Origin: Armigeres subalbatus
Lineage: Eukaryota; Arthropoda; Insecta; Diptera; Culicidae
DNA length: 64,000 nucleotides
Assembly (NCBI RefSeq): GCF_024139115.2
Contig: NC_085140.1
Coordinates: 318,683,259-318,747,258 of the forward strand
Reading direction: 5' to 3'
Below are positions 34,110 through 45,215 of the stretch, piece after piece; the first letter of the stretch is position 1, and every line of letters starts with the position of its first letter. A program made the translations under genes and the position numbers. The notes beneath the pieces were generated by a model. The model was not told the origin of the DNA, searched no databases, and saw only the letters and a program-made list of their open reading frames with translations.

Positions 34110-35560
34110 GATCTTTACACAGAGTTGCTCTCTACCAAATTTCATGGATATCTACCTTCTATAGAAACTCCTACCGACTTGGATGATGCAGTTGATACTA
34201 CAACGTTGCACATCGTGGAAGCTTTCGAAGAAGCTTGCCCTTTACGTTCTGTAAAAACCTCAAGAGGAACCCCTTGGTGGAATTCCGATTTGGCTAAGCT
34301 AAGGAAGCAGTGCAGAAGGAGTTGGAACAGACGCCATTCAGCAGGGACGGATTCTTTCAAGTTGGCTCGTAAAGCTTACAAGAAGGCTCTACGATCTGCT
34401 GAACGATCCGGCTGGAAAAACCTTTGTGCAAATGTTTCCAATTTGAGTGAAGCCAGTCGATTGAATAAAATTCTTGCGAGATACAACGATTTCCAAGTTG
34501 GCGAAATTCGCAAGCCAAATAGCGACTACACTTCTTCTGATGAAGAATCGTTAGAGCACTTATTTGATACGCACTTCCCTGGATGTGTCGATATAACATC
34601 TTCGGATGATCCTGATGTCTTTTCATGTAGCTATGGGTCTTGGGCTCAAGCACGTAGAATCATAACTACTGAATCGATTCAATGGGCTGGGCACTTAACA
34701 GTTTTGCTCCCTACAAATCTCCAGGGGAGGATAGGATTTATCCCGTTCTACTTCAGAGAGGTTTTGAACATATCAAACATGTTTTGAAAAAGCTTTTAGT
34801 TTGCAGTTTTGCTGCTGGGTATATTCCCATATCCTGGCGGGATGTCACTGTAAAGTTTATCCCAAAAGGAGGACGTGCTTCGTATGAAGAAGCAAAGAGT
34901 TTTAGACCCATCAGTCTGACCTCATTTTTTCTGAAATGCTTAGAAATGTATTATCGATCATCACATTCGTGATGACTGTTTGGCAAACATGCCTCTTCAT
35001 GTTAATCAAAATGCTTACCAATCTGGAAAGTCCACCGTGACTCTTCTACACAAGGTTGTGTATGATATCGAGAAAGCATTCGCTCAAAAGAAATCGTGCT
35101 TGGGTGCTTTCTTAGATATTGAAGGTGCTTTCGACAACGTATCTTTCGATGCAATATTGGAAGCCGCAAGTTGTCATGGGCTACCTAATATTATTACCAA
35201 AGGGATTCACCAGATGCTTAAAAACCGACATCTCTACTCGACATTACGTCAAGCAGCGATTAGGAAATTAAGTGTCTGCGAATGCCCTCAAGGGGGAGTA
35301 TTATCTCCACTTTTGTGGAATCTCGTTGCAGATACGCTATTGAGGTTACTCAATAATGGCGGTTTTCCTACCTATGGATTTGCCGACGACTATCTTACAT
35401 TGATAGTGGGTTTGTGCATTACTACCTTATTCGACCTGATGCAAAATGCTCTTCAGGTAGTTGAAAGTTGGTGTCGCCAATATGGCCTTTCGGTCAATCC
35501 GAATAAAACATCTATTGGCTTTCGGCCGACGAACCTTTGGTAAAACTTGTGGTCTTAAAC
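34110..35560 (+). pseudogene. Lian-like LINE, linker and reverse transcriptase
   Basis: Linker 34125-34680 reads GTPWWNSDLAKLRKQCRRSW. RT motifs in order: VKFIPKGGRASYEEAKSFRP (34850), RPISLTSFFLKCLE, FLDIEGAFDNVSFD (35110), CPQGGVLSPLLWNLVADTLL (35285), YGFADDYLTLIVG (35373; both catalytic Asp present), GLSVNPNKTSIGF (35480). Frameshifts at about 34680, 34975 and 35530 break it, so inactive, but the catalytic residues survive, which suggests a fairly recent copy. Confidence 0.8.
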
Positions 35561-36852
35561 CCAAATATATCAAATGGATTTACACAACAGTTGTACGACC
35601 AATTTTGGCTTATGGATGTCTTGTGTGGTGGCAAAAGGGGGAAGTGAGGACAATGCAGTCTAAATTAGGCCATCTTCAAAGGATGTGCCTAATGGCAATG
35701 ACTGGTGCGTTCTCTTCAACTCCCACGGCTGCTCTCGAAGTTCTCTTCGACGTGGCCCCACTACACATACATCTCAAACAAGAAGCATTTTCTTGTACTT
35801 ACCGACTATGGGTACTCGGTTTTATGGAAGAGAATCCTGTAAATCGCAGTTCTACACACACTTCGTTGTTACCGCTTATGGTTGATTGGGACAAAAATTT
35901 TCCTTGCTCCAAGTGATCTCACACACGTTAGTAGTTTTCCTTATAGGACATTTTCAACACAATTCCCCTCGCGGGATGAGTGGACATCTGGCTATTTGGA
36001 GAGAAGTATGTCGGACAGCATTGTTTGTTACACTGACGGCTCCCTCCTCGAAGGTAGAGCAGGTGCAGGCGTCTATTCGCGTGAGCTGAGATTGGAACAG
36101 TCACACTCACTGGGTACACACTGCACTGTCTTTCAAGCGGAAATATTTGGCATCATGTGTGGAGTGCAATCTGCACTGCAGCAACGCATTATGGGCAAAG
36201 TAATATACTTCTGTTCATATAGCCAAGCAGCTATTTAAGCTCTCGCCTCGGCCAACTCAAGGTCGAAGTTAGTAATCGCATGTCGAACTCAAATTGAGGA
36301 ACTGAATTCAGCTAATACTTTACACCTTATATGGGTACCTGGCCATTCTTCCATAGCTGGAAATGAATTGGCTGATGAGTTAGCTCGTAATGGAGCATCG
36401 CATGACTTTATTGGTCCTGAGCCAGCTATTCCAATATCCAAGTGTTGGGTGAAGCTTTTGATCAACTCTTGGGCTGTCACTCAGCAAAATGGCATTGGAG
36501 TAGTCTGGATTCATGTCATCAAACAAAATTGTACATCCGGGAGCCATCACCGGTTGTAGCAAGCTATTTAGCTAATCTGTCTAAACAGAATTGCAGTGTC
36601 TTAGTCAAGGCCTTGACAGGTCACTGCCGACTGAACTATCTCATGGCAAATATTCAACGGGTTGAATCATCTGTTTGTGATAGTTGTGAATCCGATTATG
36701 GAACTTCTTATCATCTAATATGTAACTGCCCAGTCTATGCACAATTGCGCTTCCAAATATTTGGTAAACACTTTCTTAGTGAAATTGACTTCAGAAACCT
36801 GAACCTTCAGAATATTTTGTTGTTCATAACCCGTTGTGGTAAGGAGCTATAA
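35561..36852 (+). pseudogene. Lian-like LINE, RNase H and C-terminal knuckle
   Basis: Thumb region YIKWIYTTVVRPILAYGCLV and VWWQKG (35560-35640). RNase H: CYTDGSLLEGRAGAGVYS (36030; first catalytic Asp), QAEIFGI (36137; Glu), CSYSQAAI then a stop (the expected DSQAA Asp is Tyr), and WVPGHSSIAGNELADELARN (36333; His and Asp). The C terminus has CDSCESDYGTSYHLICNCP (36685), a CCHC-like knuckle. The element ends near 37050 in CTGATACC repeats. Confidence 0.75.
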
Positions 36853-37054
36853 GCTCTTGTACGCTTATGCGTTGTATGCCCTCTTCAAGGGCCCTTTTTC
36901 AAACATTCCTTCCCATCCACATTCCTTTCCTTTTTGTTCACTACCTTTTCCGTCAGGTGTGTGATGAAAAAGGCTGTGAAGGCGATGGCACAAATCTCCC
37001 AAATTGAGGTGAACGTGCCCCTGGAGCCGACGATCTGATACCTGATACCTGATA

Positions 37055-37263
37055 AGTACAAAGGTGATCTTGGCTTGCAGTGGGCGAGTAACTGCATCGC
37101 TATTTACTCCTTTCGCCCGATAGACCGCAAGGACGAGACTGGCGGAGTTATTGACCATTAAAAGGTCTAGAGCAGTTCTTCACAAGGTCGTGATCGTCAC
37201 AAGACAATCTGGCGAACAAATAAAGAATCGCGGTTTCTTTGTTCAACCTCGCATGGAAAGCAG
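37055..37263 (+). repeat. Direct repeat at the 3' side of the Lian-like LINE
   Basis: Copy of 33423-33634 placed head-to-tail after the LINE 3' end. It stops at GGAAAGCAGTC, where the dispersed repeat shared with 12262-12460 begins. Confidence 0.85.
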
Positions 37264-37450
37264 TCTTGAAAGGATGTTGGATGTACTTTGTTTTAGAATT
37301 AAAATTTCTAAATTATTTTATTAGATATATGCAAAGAATAATGACTTGTCGATAAATTAATCTTATTTCTGCAATCCACTGAATTCTAAATGGTGATAAA
37401 CACAAAAATAAAGCAGATTTTGCACACTTTCATGTCCTGTCATGGAACAA
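37260..37450 (+). repeat. Dispersed repeat, paired with 12262-12460
   Basis: Same orientation and content as 12262-12460 (TTGAAAGGATG, TCGATAAATTAATC, GGTGATAAACACAAAAATAA). Non-coding. Confidence 0.55.
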
Positions 37451-37522
37451 TAATTTCTTGAGATTTATGTGCCATGCCTTTCATCCTTCGCGATTCTATA
37501 GATTGAAAGTGGCAAATATGTA

Positions 37523-37760
37523 CACACTCAGTTTTTATTTCTGCAGCTCGGCAAAAATCCGCACAGCCGTGCGCCAGCAAAATAAACAACTGATATTCCG
37601 GCAAAAACAGCGTTTGTTAGCGTTTTCGGCAAATTATTTGCTGATTGTCAGCAATTTTGACAGAAATCTCGGCAAAAACATGCTTGCTGCTGCACGGCTG
37701 TGCGATTCTCGGTAAAAGTTCAACATTTTGCTGAGATCCCGGTAAAAAAAATTAAGTGTG
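37523..37760. mobile_element. TA-flanked MITE, copy 2
   Basis: CACACTCAGTTTTTATTTC at the left, TTAAGTGTG at the right, TA at 37521-37522 and 37761-37762. Inverted relative to copy 1 at 11255-11493, with the same GCACAGCCGTGCG and TTGCTGA phrases inside. Confidence 0.75.
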
Positions 37761-38104
37761 TAAGCATCGCGTGACATCTCTAATTGAAAATGAGCAATTG
37801 CAGTACTGGTCTAGAGCTATCGGGCTGTGCAGGGGCTGGTCGAACACTACGAAATGAACGGTCATCAAGCTGAAGTTCAAGATACTGTATTGATATTACT
37901 CAATATTTTAAGATTCTGGTACACTGATTGTATGATAAACTTTCATATTCGTATATGTCAAAAATTTATTTTTTAGATTCTGCAAGATTTTTATACAAAA
38001 CTGTATGAAATCTGTCATCCGCTTCTTGAGTGTACACTTTTCTGCCACGAATTTTGCATTTCTCAAAAATATATTATCAGAAAATGCTGGAAAGTTCAAT
38101 TCAA

Positions 38105-38490
38105 ATTGGGTTCTCATGCATTCTTCATTTTCCTTTTTTCTTCTTTCTCCTTCTTTTTTCTTTCTCCTTCCTATTTCCTACTTTCTTCTTCCTTTTTCCT
38201 TCCTTTCTTCTTCCCCTCTCCATTCTTCCTCCCAACTTCACTTTACTTCTTCCTCCACTCCATTCAACATTCTTTCTCCCTTCTCCTCTCTCCTGCTTCC
38301 TTCATCCTACTTCCTTATTCCTTTTTCTTTTTTCATTTTTCCTTCTTCTTTCTTCTAATTTCTCCTTTCTTCTTCACTCGTTTTCTTCCTTCTTTCTTCT
38401 TCCTTCTTCTCTCTTCTTTCTGCCTTCTTCCTTCGGTCTTCTTCCTATTAACTTCCTTCTTTTTCTTCCTTTTTCTTCTCCACACCATAA
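38105..38490. repeat. Polypyrimidine tract
   Basis: Nearly 400 bp of C and T (TTCTTCCTTTTTCC type). Several plus frames stay open (up to 163 codons, Phe/Ser/Leu-rich) only because of composition. Purine strand could form triplex-type structures. Confidence 0.85.
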
Positions 38491-38611
38491 AATATCTAAA
38501 ACTAATAGTTTAGCTGCATAGCTGCAAGATTCGACGCTGGTACCATTGTTCGATCGATCCATTACCTCACAAACACAACATACAATACACGTGTTTATGC
38601 AATGGCAGAAA

Positions 38612-38990
38612 TCGAAGGACAAAAGGTTGAATGGTCAAAAGATCGAAGAGACAAAAGATCGACAAAACAAATAGTCAAATAGACAGAGATTGGAGGGTTC
38701 ATTCTATTAATCACAGGCTTTTCTTACGAGTTATGCCTTAAATTTTAAATAGATGCTATTCATTAGGATTTACTAATTTCTGTTTTCGCTCAAAATCACT
38801 ATTTTTTTATCTATCTGAAACTATTTAGGCAAAAAATTTAAATTCACGATTTCATTAATTTCATTTTCTTAGAATTTTGTTTTTCTATAATTAATTTTCA
38901 ACAACATTTGACCAAGTTTACATTATTGATCGACATCGAAAACTTATTAAAAATCAGAATACCAATTAAAAATTACAAAAAATTTCAAGG
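38612..38990 (+). repeat. GTCGA-repeat remnant plus block A, copy 1
   Basis: Five or six decayed GACAAAAGGTCGA units (38615-38690) then a ~300-bp AT-rich block with GTTTTCGCTCAAAATCACTA, GGCAAAAAATTTAAA and TTTCTTAGAATTTTGTTTTT. The same order (array then block) recurs at 39820-40510. Confidence 0.7.
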
Positions 38991-39424
38991 TTCCCCGACT
39001 TAATTCCAGGCCAATCCCTACTTTACAGTGTAACGTAGTGTGTAGTGTAGTTTGCAAACGATTTCTAATAATAAAACAAAATTTATTATATAGTTTTAAT
39101 TTATTTCAAAACAAATTTTACTCCTGATGAAATGTATCGTCTTTTGAGAACATAAAAATAAAAGTTCTATCACTAGAAGATGGTATGTTGAGTGAGAAAT
39201 TAAATATTTCGAATGATCATTTTGATGAAAATTAGTGAAGAACTAGTTTCAGGAATTTAAATTTAAATAAATAAAGATTAGCACCACTTTGATGTAAATA
39301 TTGATTTGACAATATACCTTTGAAAAACACCCTTTGTTTGAACAAAGGGAGAATTCTAGAATGAAATATGAAACTTAGAAACTGGAAAAAATCAACAATG
39401 AAATATTATCATGTGAAACACAAA

Positions 39425-39679
39425 TCTATATATATAAAAATGAATTTCTGTCTGTCTGAACCTTATAGACCCCGAAACTACTGAACCGATCGGCGTGAAA
39501 ATTTGTATGCAGAGGTTTTTAGGGCCGGGGCGGGGAAGGTTCTTATGATGGTTATAGACCCCTCCCTCCTTTGGAAAGGGGGGCTCCCACACAAATGAAA
39601 CAGAAATTTCTGCATAACTCGAGAACTAAGCAGAGAATGAATCCATTTTAGACGAAACGAAGTTGGTCGGGTCTGCTAG
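39425..39679 (+). mobile_element. Short Helitron-like element
   Basis: Starts TCTATATATATAAAAATGAA after an A and ends GTCGGGTCTGCTAG before a T, meeting TC/CTRR and A-T insertion rules. Interior has AAACTACTGAACCGATCGGC and a G/C-rich patch. 255 bp, non-coding. A 5' part of the same family is at 50266-50500. Confidence 0.65.
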
Positions 39680-39819
39680 TATATAAATATAAATTTGCGA
39701 AAGGAAAAAGAGAAGAAACAACAACAATGAAAATCAGGTTAAACATGAATTAATATAACAACACAAAATATAATCAGGTGGAACACAAATAAATATAAAT
39801 ATGCGGAACCCGAAACAAC

Positions 39820-40185
39820 GAATCTGTGTCAAAAGGTCGAGAGTCAAAAGGTCGAAAGGCCAAAAGGTCGAAAAGACAAAAGGTCGAAAGGACAACAGGT
39901 TGGAAGGACAAAATGTCGAAAGATCGAAAGGACAACAGGTCGGAAGGACAAAAGGTCGGAAGGGCAAAAAGTCGAAAGGACAAAAGGTCGAAAGGACGAA
40001 AGGTCGAAGGTCAAGAGGTCGAAAGGACAAAACGTCGAAATGATAAGGGGTCGAAGGAAATGAAGGTAGAAAAAATTACAGAAGGTTGAAGGAAAAGAAA
40101 GTTGGAAGAAATAACTGAGACAAAAAGTCGAAAGGACGAAAGATCGAATAGACAAAAGGTCGACAGAACAAGTAGTCGAATAGAC
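39820..40185 (+). repeat. FoldBack-type GTCGA tandem array, single-ended
   Basis: Starts GAATCTGTGTCAAAAGGTCG, nearly the left end of FoldBack-like element 1 (GAATCTATGACAAAAGGTCG), then about 20 units of GGACAAAAGGTCGAAA. No inverted partner array or 9-bp duplication is seen, so the second end is lost or lies elsewhere. Confidence 0.7.
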
Positions 40186-40510
40186 AGAGATTGGTGGTTT
40201 CATTCTATTAATCTTGACTGTTCTTACGTGTTACGCCTTATATTTTGAACAGACGCTATTGCTTAAAGTTAGCTTAACCCTCTAATAACAAAATGTCTGT
40301 TTTCGCTCAAAATCACTATTTTCCTTTCCCAAACCGATCTGATTTCAGGCAAAAAATTTAAAATCGCGATTTCATCAATTTCACTTTTTTAGAATTTTGT
40401 TTTTCTAGTTTAGAATTATTTTTTGACCAGATTTGAACAAGTATTGAACTTTATAAATTTGATCGACATCAAAAACATTTATAAATCTGAATAAATCTGG
40501 ATCAATCAAG
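40186..40510 (+). repeat. Block A, copy 2
   Basis: Diverged copy of 38690-38990 following the GTCGA array (GTTTTCGCTCAAAATCACTA, GGCAAAAAATTTAAAAT, TTTGATCGACATC). Non-coding. Confidence 0.65.
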
Positions 40511-41301
40511 AAGCAAAAAACTGCCGTTATGAAATAAGCAAATTGCGCCACCGTAGATATGCTCTGTCAAAAGCATACGAATAGAATTATGCGTAAATAG
40601 TGCCGCCATGAGTTACCTTGGGTGATCCAATGAAAAGTACAAAAAAAATACCAAGTATCCCGTCTAAAGACGGTCTTGGGCGCTAGAGGGTTACTCGTCG
40701 ACTTCATTAAATGAAACAATAATTAGGGTTCATTTACCAATAACGCAACGCAAATTTGAGAAATTCCATACTCCTCCCTACTCCACAGCAAAACGTAAGG
40801 CTGTCACCGTGGAACACATCTACCTTTTTCGTTCCTGATAATACCCTTATGGGTGTCAGTGCGATATTTTCAATGTTGGCTACTGGATGAACTGTGCCGG
40901 TGAAATCCCATGGCTAAATATAATACATACCCTGATGGAGACGCGTGGTACAGCAACTCGCCATTCTGCGTGCAAGTAGAGTTGTGTTTCTTCAATACGG
41001 ACTCAGCGTTGCAAGAACCGTAGCGTCATTAGTTAGTTTAGTTAGTTTAGTTAGTTTAGTCATTTAGTTAGTTTAGAAATTTGATCAAATAAGAAGACAA
41101 CCAAACTTGAAGATACAATAAAGTCTCCATGAGTAGAGGTTCCGTGACTTATGGAAGCAAATTTTGCCATATTCCTTAGCTTCACAAGGATTTTCTATTC
41201 TACATCTTTTTATATCCATGAGTCGACTGCCTCTTCGATGTCGATTCATAGAGGCTCTGTATTGTACAGGCTACTGTATTTGGATGTATGTCCCCAACTA
41301 G
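40511..41301. other. No gene; TTAGTTAG simple repeat at 41033-41077
   Basis: Mixed DNA. Contains a short tandem TTAGTTAGT tract at 41033-41077. No reading frame of interest. Confidence 0.5.
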
Positions 41302-42255
41302 GGCTTTGAGACAGTTCGTCGAATGACGTTTAGTCGAATAACATTTAGTCGAAAGTACATTTCGACGAAGGGACATTTAGTCGAATGGACATTTAGTCGA
41401 ATGGAAAGTTAGTCAAATGGACATTTAGTCGCATGGACATTTGGTGCAATGGACATTTAGTCGAAAGGACATTAAGTCGAATGGAAATTTAGTCGAATGT
41501 TGAAAGTGTTTAGTCGGTAATAGGTAATTAGTTAAATAGATAATTCTTCAATAGATTTTTGGCTAGATTTGAATAAATAATCCACAAGATGCATGGATAA
41601 ACTGATTAGAGAAATTCAGTAGACGTGAGGAAGTTCAATCAGCAGCGGAAGAAACGAATACGGATGCTGATGAGGATTTTTCACCTGAGTTAACGGAAAC
41701 TTCTGGAAAGCCTGGTGTATTATAGAAAAAATGAAAATCTACGGAAATAGCTAAATATTAGGTACTGATGGTGAAATACCCTCTATTCTATTTATCGACA
41801 CATGGTAAAAAACTTATGATTTTAATGTTAGTCGTAGTCGGTTAGAGGGGTTCGCCAAAGTCAATAAACAGTCGGGAATATTCTCGGAATATTCACCGTT
41901 TTCGTATCATTTATTATTTTCATGATCCCATCATTCTTTGGACAACATCGAAGCAATAATTATGTGACATTTAGAAACACCACAATAAATAATATATTTT
42001 TTAATTGTTATTGACTAAAGTTCTTTTCTTTCAAATAGCCATTCGACGAAACGTCATTAGATTAAATGTACCAAGATTTTTAATTCGAAATCCGCTTTAG
42101 ACCAAACGCATTCGACCAAATGTCCTGCGTCTCTCGTGGATTCAAAATCATGTTCGACTAAATGTCCCTTCGACCAAATGTCCATTCGACGCAATGTCCT
42201 TTCGACCAAATGTCATTCAACTAAATGTCATTCGACGAAATGGTATACCTAGATT
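41302..42255. mobile_element. FoldBack-like element 2 (9-bp target duplication)
   Basis: Flanked by CCCAACTAG (41293-41301 and 42256-42264). Left array about 41325-41515 of 16-bp units AGTCGAATGGACATTT; right array about 42040-42245 is the inverted form (TTCGACTAAATGTCC). The left end is GGCTTTGAGACAGTTCG and the right end, other strand, AATCTAGGTATACCATTTCG. The same two end types, GGCTTTG(R)GACAG and AATCTA, bound element 1 at 18171-20227. No transposase; 520-bp middle is unique-looking. Confidence 0.85.
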
Positions 42256-42709
42256 CCCAACTAGAGCACCGAAACCGGTTTCAGGTTGTCCAAAATTGGT
42301 ATTCATAGTTCCAAATTCATTTAGATGCATCGCAAATAAGTTTCCGTCACGATATGTGTATGAAAAGATAAAGTTTTTACGAATAACTTACAAACATCTC
42401 TTAAATGGTCATCCAACTGATCATTAATATAAATTGAGCGATAGAAAACAAAGGATCCCCAAGCTCAATTCTATTAACATCTGGATGCAAGAATTAGTTA
42501 TATATTGGAATTTTTAATGAAATAAGACCGTTCAATCAAAATAAAGGTTTTTTTATTTCACTTTCAGGAAAACAATATTCGCGTCCTATTTCGTTCTGTT
42601 TTGATTAAATAACGAGTTTTTCTTGAAACATCTTGCGTGATTTTTTGGACCTTGTTAACTTGAATTGAAGAGTAATTTCCGAATTCATCCTTGGCAAAAA
42701 AAATTCGAC

Positions 42710-43040
42710 TGATTTCATAAAGAAATTTAAAAAAATGAAGGAATTATCAAATCGAATTCGTAAAGGGTTTTCTGTTGGGATTTTCTTTAAAAAAAATCAT
42801 TGGAATTTTGAAAGAAATTTCCTTTTTGAAAGGAATTCCTAATGGAATTTTCGAAGGAGTTCCTGATCACATTTTCGAAGCAATTCATAATGGATTTTAG
42901 AAAGAAATTCCAAGTAAAATCTCCGTAGAAATGCGTATTGGAATTTCCGAAGAAATTCCTACATTTTTCGATGAATTCGAAATTCATTCAGGAGCTCCTT
43001 CTAGAATTATTCAAGGAATTCATTCAAAAATAGCCCAAGG
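42710..43040. repeat. Degenerate GGAATTTC repeat
   Basis: Repeated phrases such as GGAATTTTCGAAGGAGTTCCT and GGAATTTCCGAAGAAATTCC, each weakly palindromic. The same type lies at 44690-44870, on the other side of the TIR element 43061-44658, so that element may have inserted into this repeat. Confidence 0.55.
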
Positions 43041-43060
43041 TATTTATTCCTTCAGAACTT

Positions 43061-44658
43061 GTAAGGTACACCGGGGCAAGTTGAAATGCGGGGTAAGTTG
43101 AAACGGAAGCTGTCATTTAGATAGGAAATGACCGAATGCCCTAATTATTTTTTTCAACGAACTGCTCCCCTAAACGCACCTTCTGACTGCCATTCCCGAA
43201 AGATTGCAGCTTTCAAAAGCAATCCATGGCATTGTTTAATTTTCGCCCTTTGGAAAATCCAAACCAACTATTTGATGTGCCAATGAAACAGGCATCTAAT
43301 TGATGTTTGGAAGAGTTTTTTCATCAAATTTTCACGGTAGGTAATAATTTAATGTTGAATAAAGATAATGATTATGAAAAATCGATAAAAGACTCGTTTT
43401 AATTTTTGTATTTTGGTTGTTTGAAATTGCTCCGCATTTTTAACCCATCGGGGCAAATAGAAGTGCGTGGTGTGGGGCAAGTTGAAACAAAGATTCAAAA
43501 GGTTACCCTCACAATTAAAAGTAATATTTTTTCCAGAATTCAACATGGTCCGTAAATACATACATTCGGAAAACATAACTTCATAAAAACATGCAAACTT
43601 CTGAAAATAAATTTAAAAATTTTTCGCCCATCCCGTCATGAATGCAACCCTCCTACAATCTCCACTAGAATAAAAAGGGGTCATGTTTAAACTGCAGTTT
43701 TCAGATTCTTAATCTACTGAGCATTGACTTTCAAAAAAATAAAACATAGAGCATGTAAACATTTCGTTAACTCCACCTTTTACTTCCCCATTCCCTCTTT
43801 CTCCAATCGAGGAGGTTATGAGAGTTACGCTGGTTAATTAATATGAATTTATGGAGAAGCCACAACAGAATTAATCAAGTGCACAATATTCAATTGATCC
43901 AAATAATGAACCACCCTGAATAGTAATTTGAGTGGTCACCAGTAGGAGGTAAACAATCTGATAAATTTTCAGCGAAGTGCGTTCTATAAAATTTGGTTTC
44001 TGAAAATACGCTTGTGACTTTGTTATATACTCCCTTATTCGCATAAGAGTCCCATGTCATTTTCTTCGACTTGAGTAATTTGCCGTTGAATTTTTCAAAC
44101 TTGTTTTACATGGAGAAATACAAAAAAATCTAATAATTGAGCAAAAGTATTTAAACTATCTTTAAAAAAATGACACAATATTCTTTATCTGTATATTGCT
44201 GTGCGACAATTAAATGGACCATATTTAAGTTTATTTTTTTTTTGTGTATAAGAGTATCAAAATCTGTAATATAACTTTTATGCGAGTAAATATCAAAATG
44301 AGACATCAAAAGTGCCATTTGATTTTCAAATTTCTGGAACAAATCCTACTATTTTATCAGTTTTTCTTAACCAGGAGACAATTTTAAGCTAATTTCAGAA
44401 AGAAAATCAAAATGGTGAAAAACTTACATAGGACTCTTATGCGAATCCTGGCAGTGTTATAGTCACCTTTACAACCTCGTGCTTTTTGAGTCTCACTGAG
44501 TATATACATTTTGTTTTTAATACGGCAAAATTAACTTATGTCTGTATAAAGCGCAGTGTTTCAACTTGCCCCTATACGCGGTTTTTTATGATTTTTTTTA
44601 TAGCACTTCGAATTTCAACTTTGAAAAAACCGTTTCAACTTGCCCCGGTGTACCTTAC
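43061..44658. mobile_element. 1.6-kb TIR element (CACCGGGGCAAG ends)
   Basis: GTAAGGTACACCGGGGCAAG at the left and the exact reverse complement CTTGCCCCGGTGTACCTTAC ending at 44658; the match extends to TTGAAA on both sides (26 bp). The phrase GGGGCAAGTTGAAA recurs inside (43088, 43471, 44567, 44637). AT-rich interior with no transposase. If the element starts at CACC the flanks are TA. Confidence 0.75.
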
Positions 44659-44689
44659 CAGTAATTTATTCTAAGATCCCTCCCAAAAA

Positions 44690-44870
44690 TCCTTTCAAGA
44701 TTACTCAAGAAATTCTTTCTGATTTCTGTAAAACATCATCCGGATATGAATCCAGGGTTCCTTTGAAAATTCTTCCAGATATTCCTTCTGAATTCCCCCA
44801 AACAGATCAAAATTTCCACAACGAATTCCTTAGGAAAATTCTTTAGGAAAACTATAGGACCTCCGGAAAT
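44690..44870. repeat. Degenerate GGAATTTC repeat, right side
   Basis: Continues the repeat at 42710-43040 with phrases such as AAATTCTTCCAGATATTCC. Non-coding. Confidence 0.45.
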
Positions 44871-44994
44871 TCCTTTGCCAACGAGTGGCAACGAGTGCTT
44901 CAAACACCTATTGTCCAAAAAAGTCGTGAATTTAATATGAATGCAAAAATAATTGGATTGTTATCCGTTTATCGGATTTGCGAAAATAGGTGAG

Positions 44995-45215
44995 TCCATT
45001 CAGAAAACTGCTTAATTGAGCAAAAGATAAAACTCTTTCACAGCCTGCCTTCTAAGTGGTTGATAGAGAGAAAAAACGAGTCAAATTATATTCCACAAGT
45101 TCATTGCGTTTATCAGTTGTATAAATGCATAAATCTAGCGTAATGTAACTAAAATATGCTTGGTTTTTAAGGAAGCAGTAATAAATATCTCTCAAACGAT
45201 GTATTATCGCAGAAC
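44995..45215 (+). repeat. Dispersed repeat, inverted relative to 17480-17765
   Basis: Shares CATTGCGTTTATCAGTTG, TCTAGCGTAATGTAACTAA and ACGATGTATTATCGC with the reverse complement of 17480-17765. Confidence 0.5.

Noticed and set aside
38030..38521. Phe/Ser/Leu-rich 117-163 codon frames as membrane proteins
   Set aside because: Produced by a polypyrimidine tract; overlapping in several frames with no other support.
39820..40185. CRISPR-like array of short repeats
   Set aside because: Units are contiguous 16-mers without unique spacers and the context is a eukaryotic TE.
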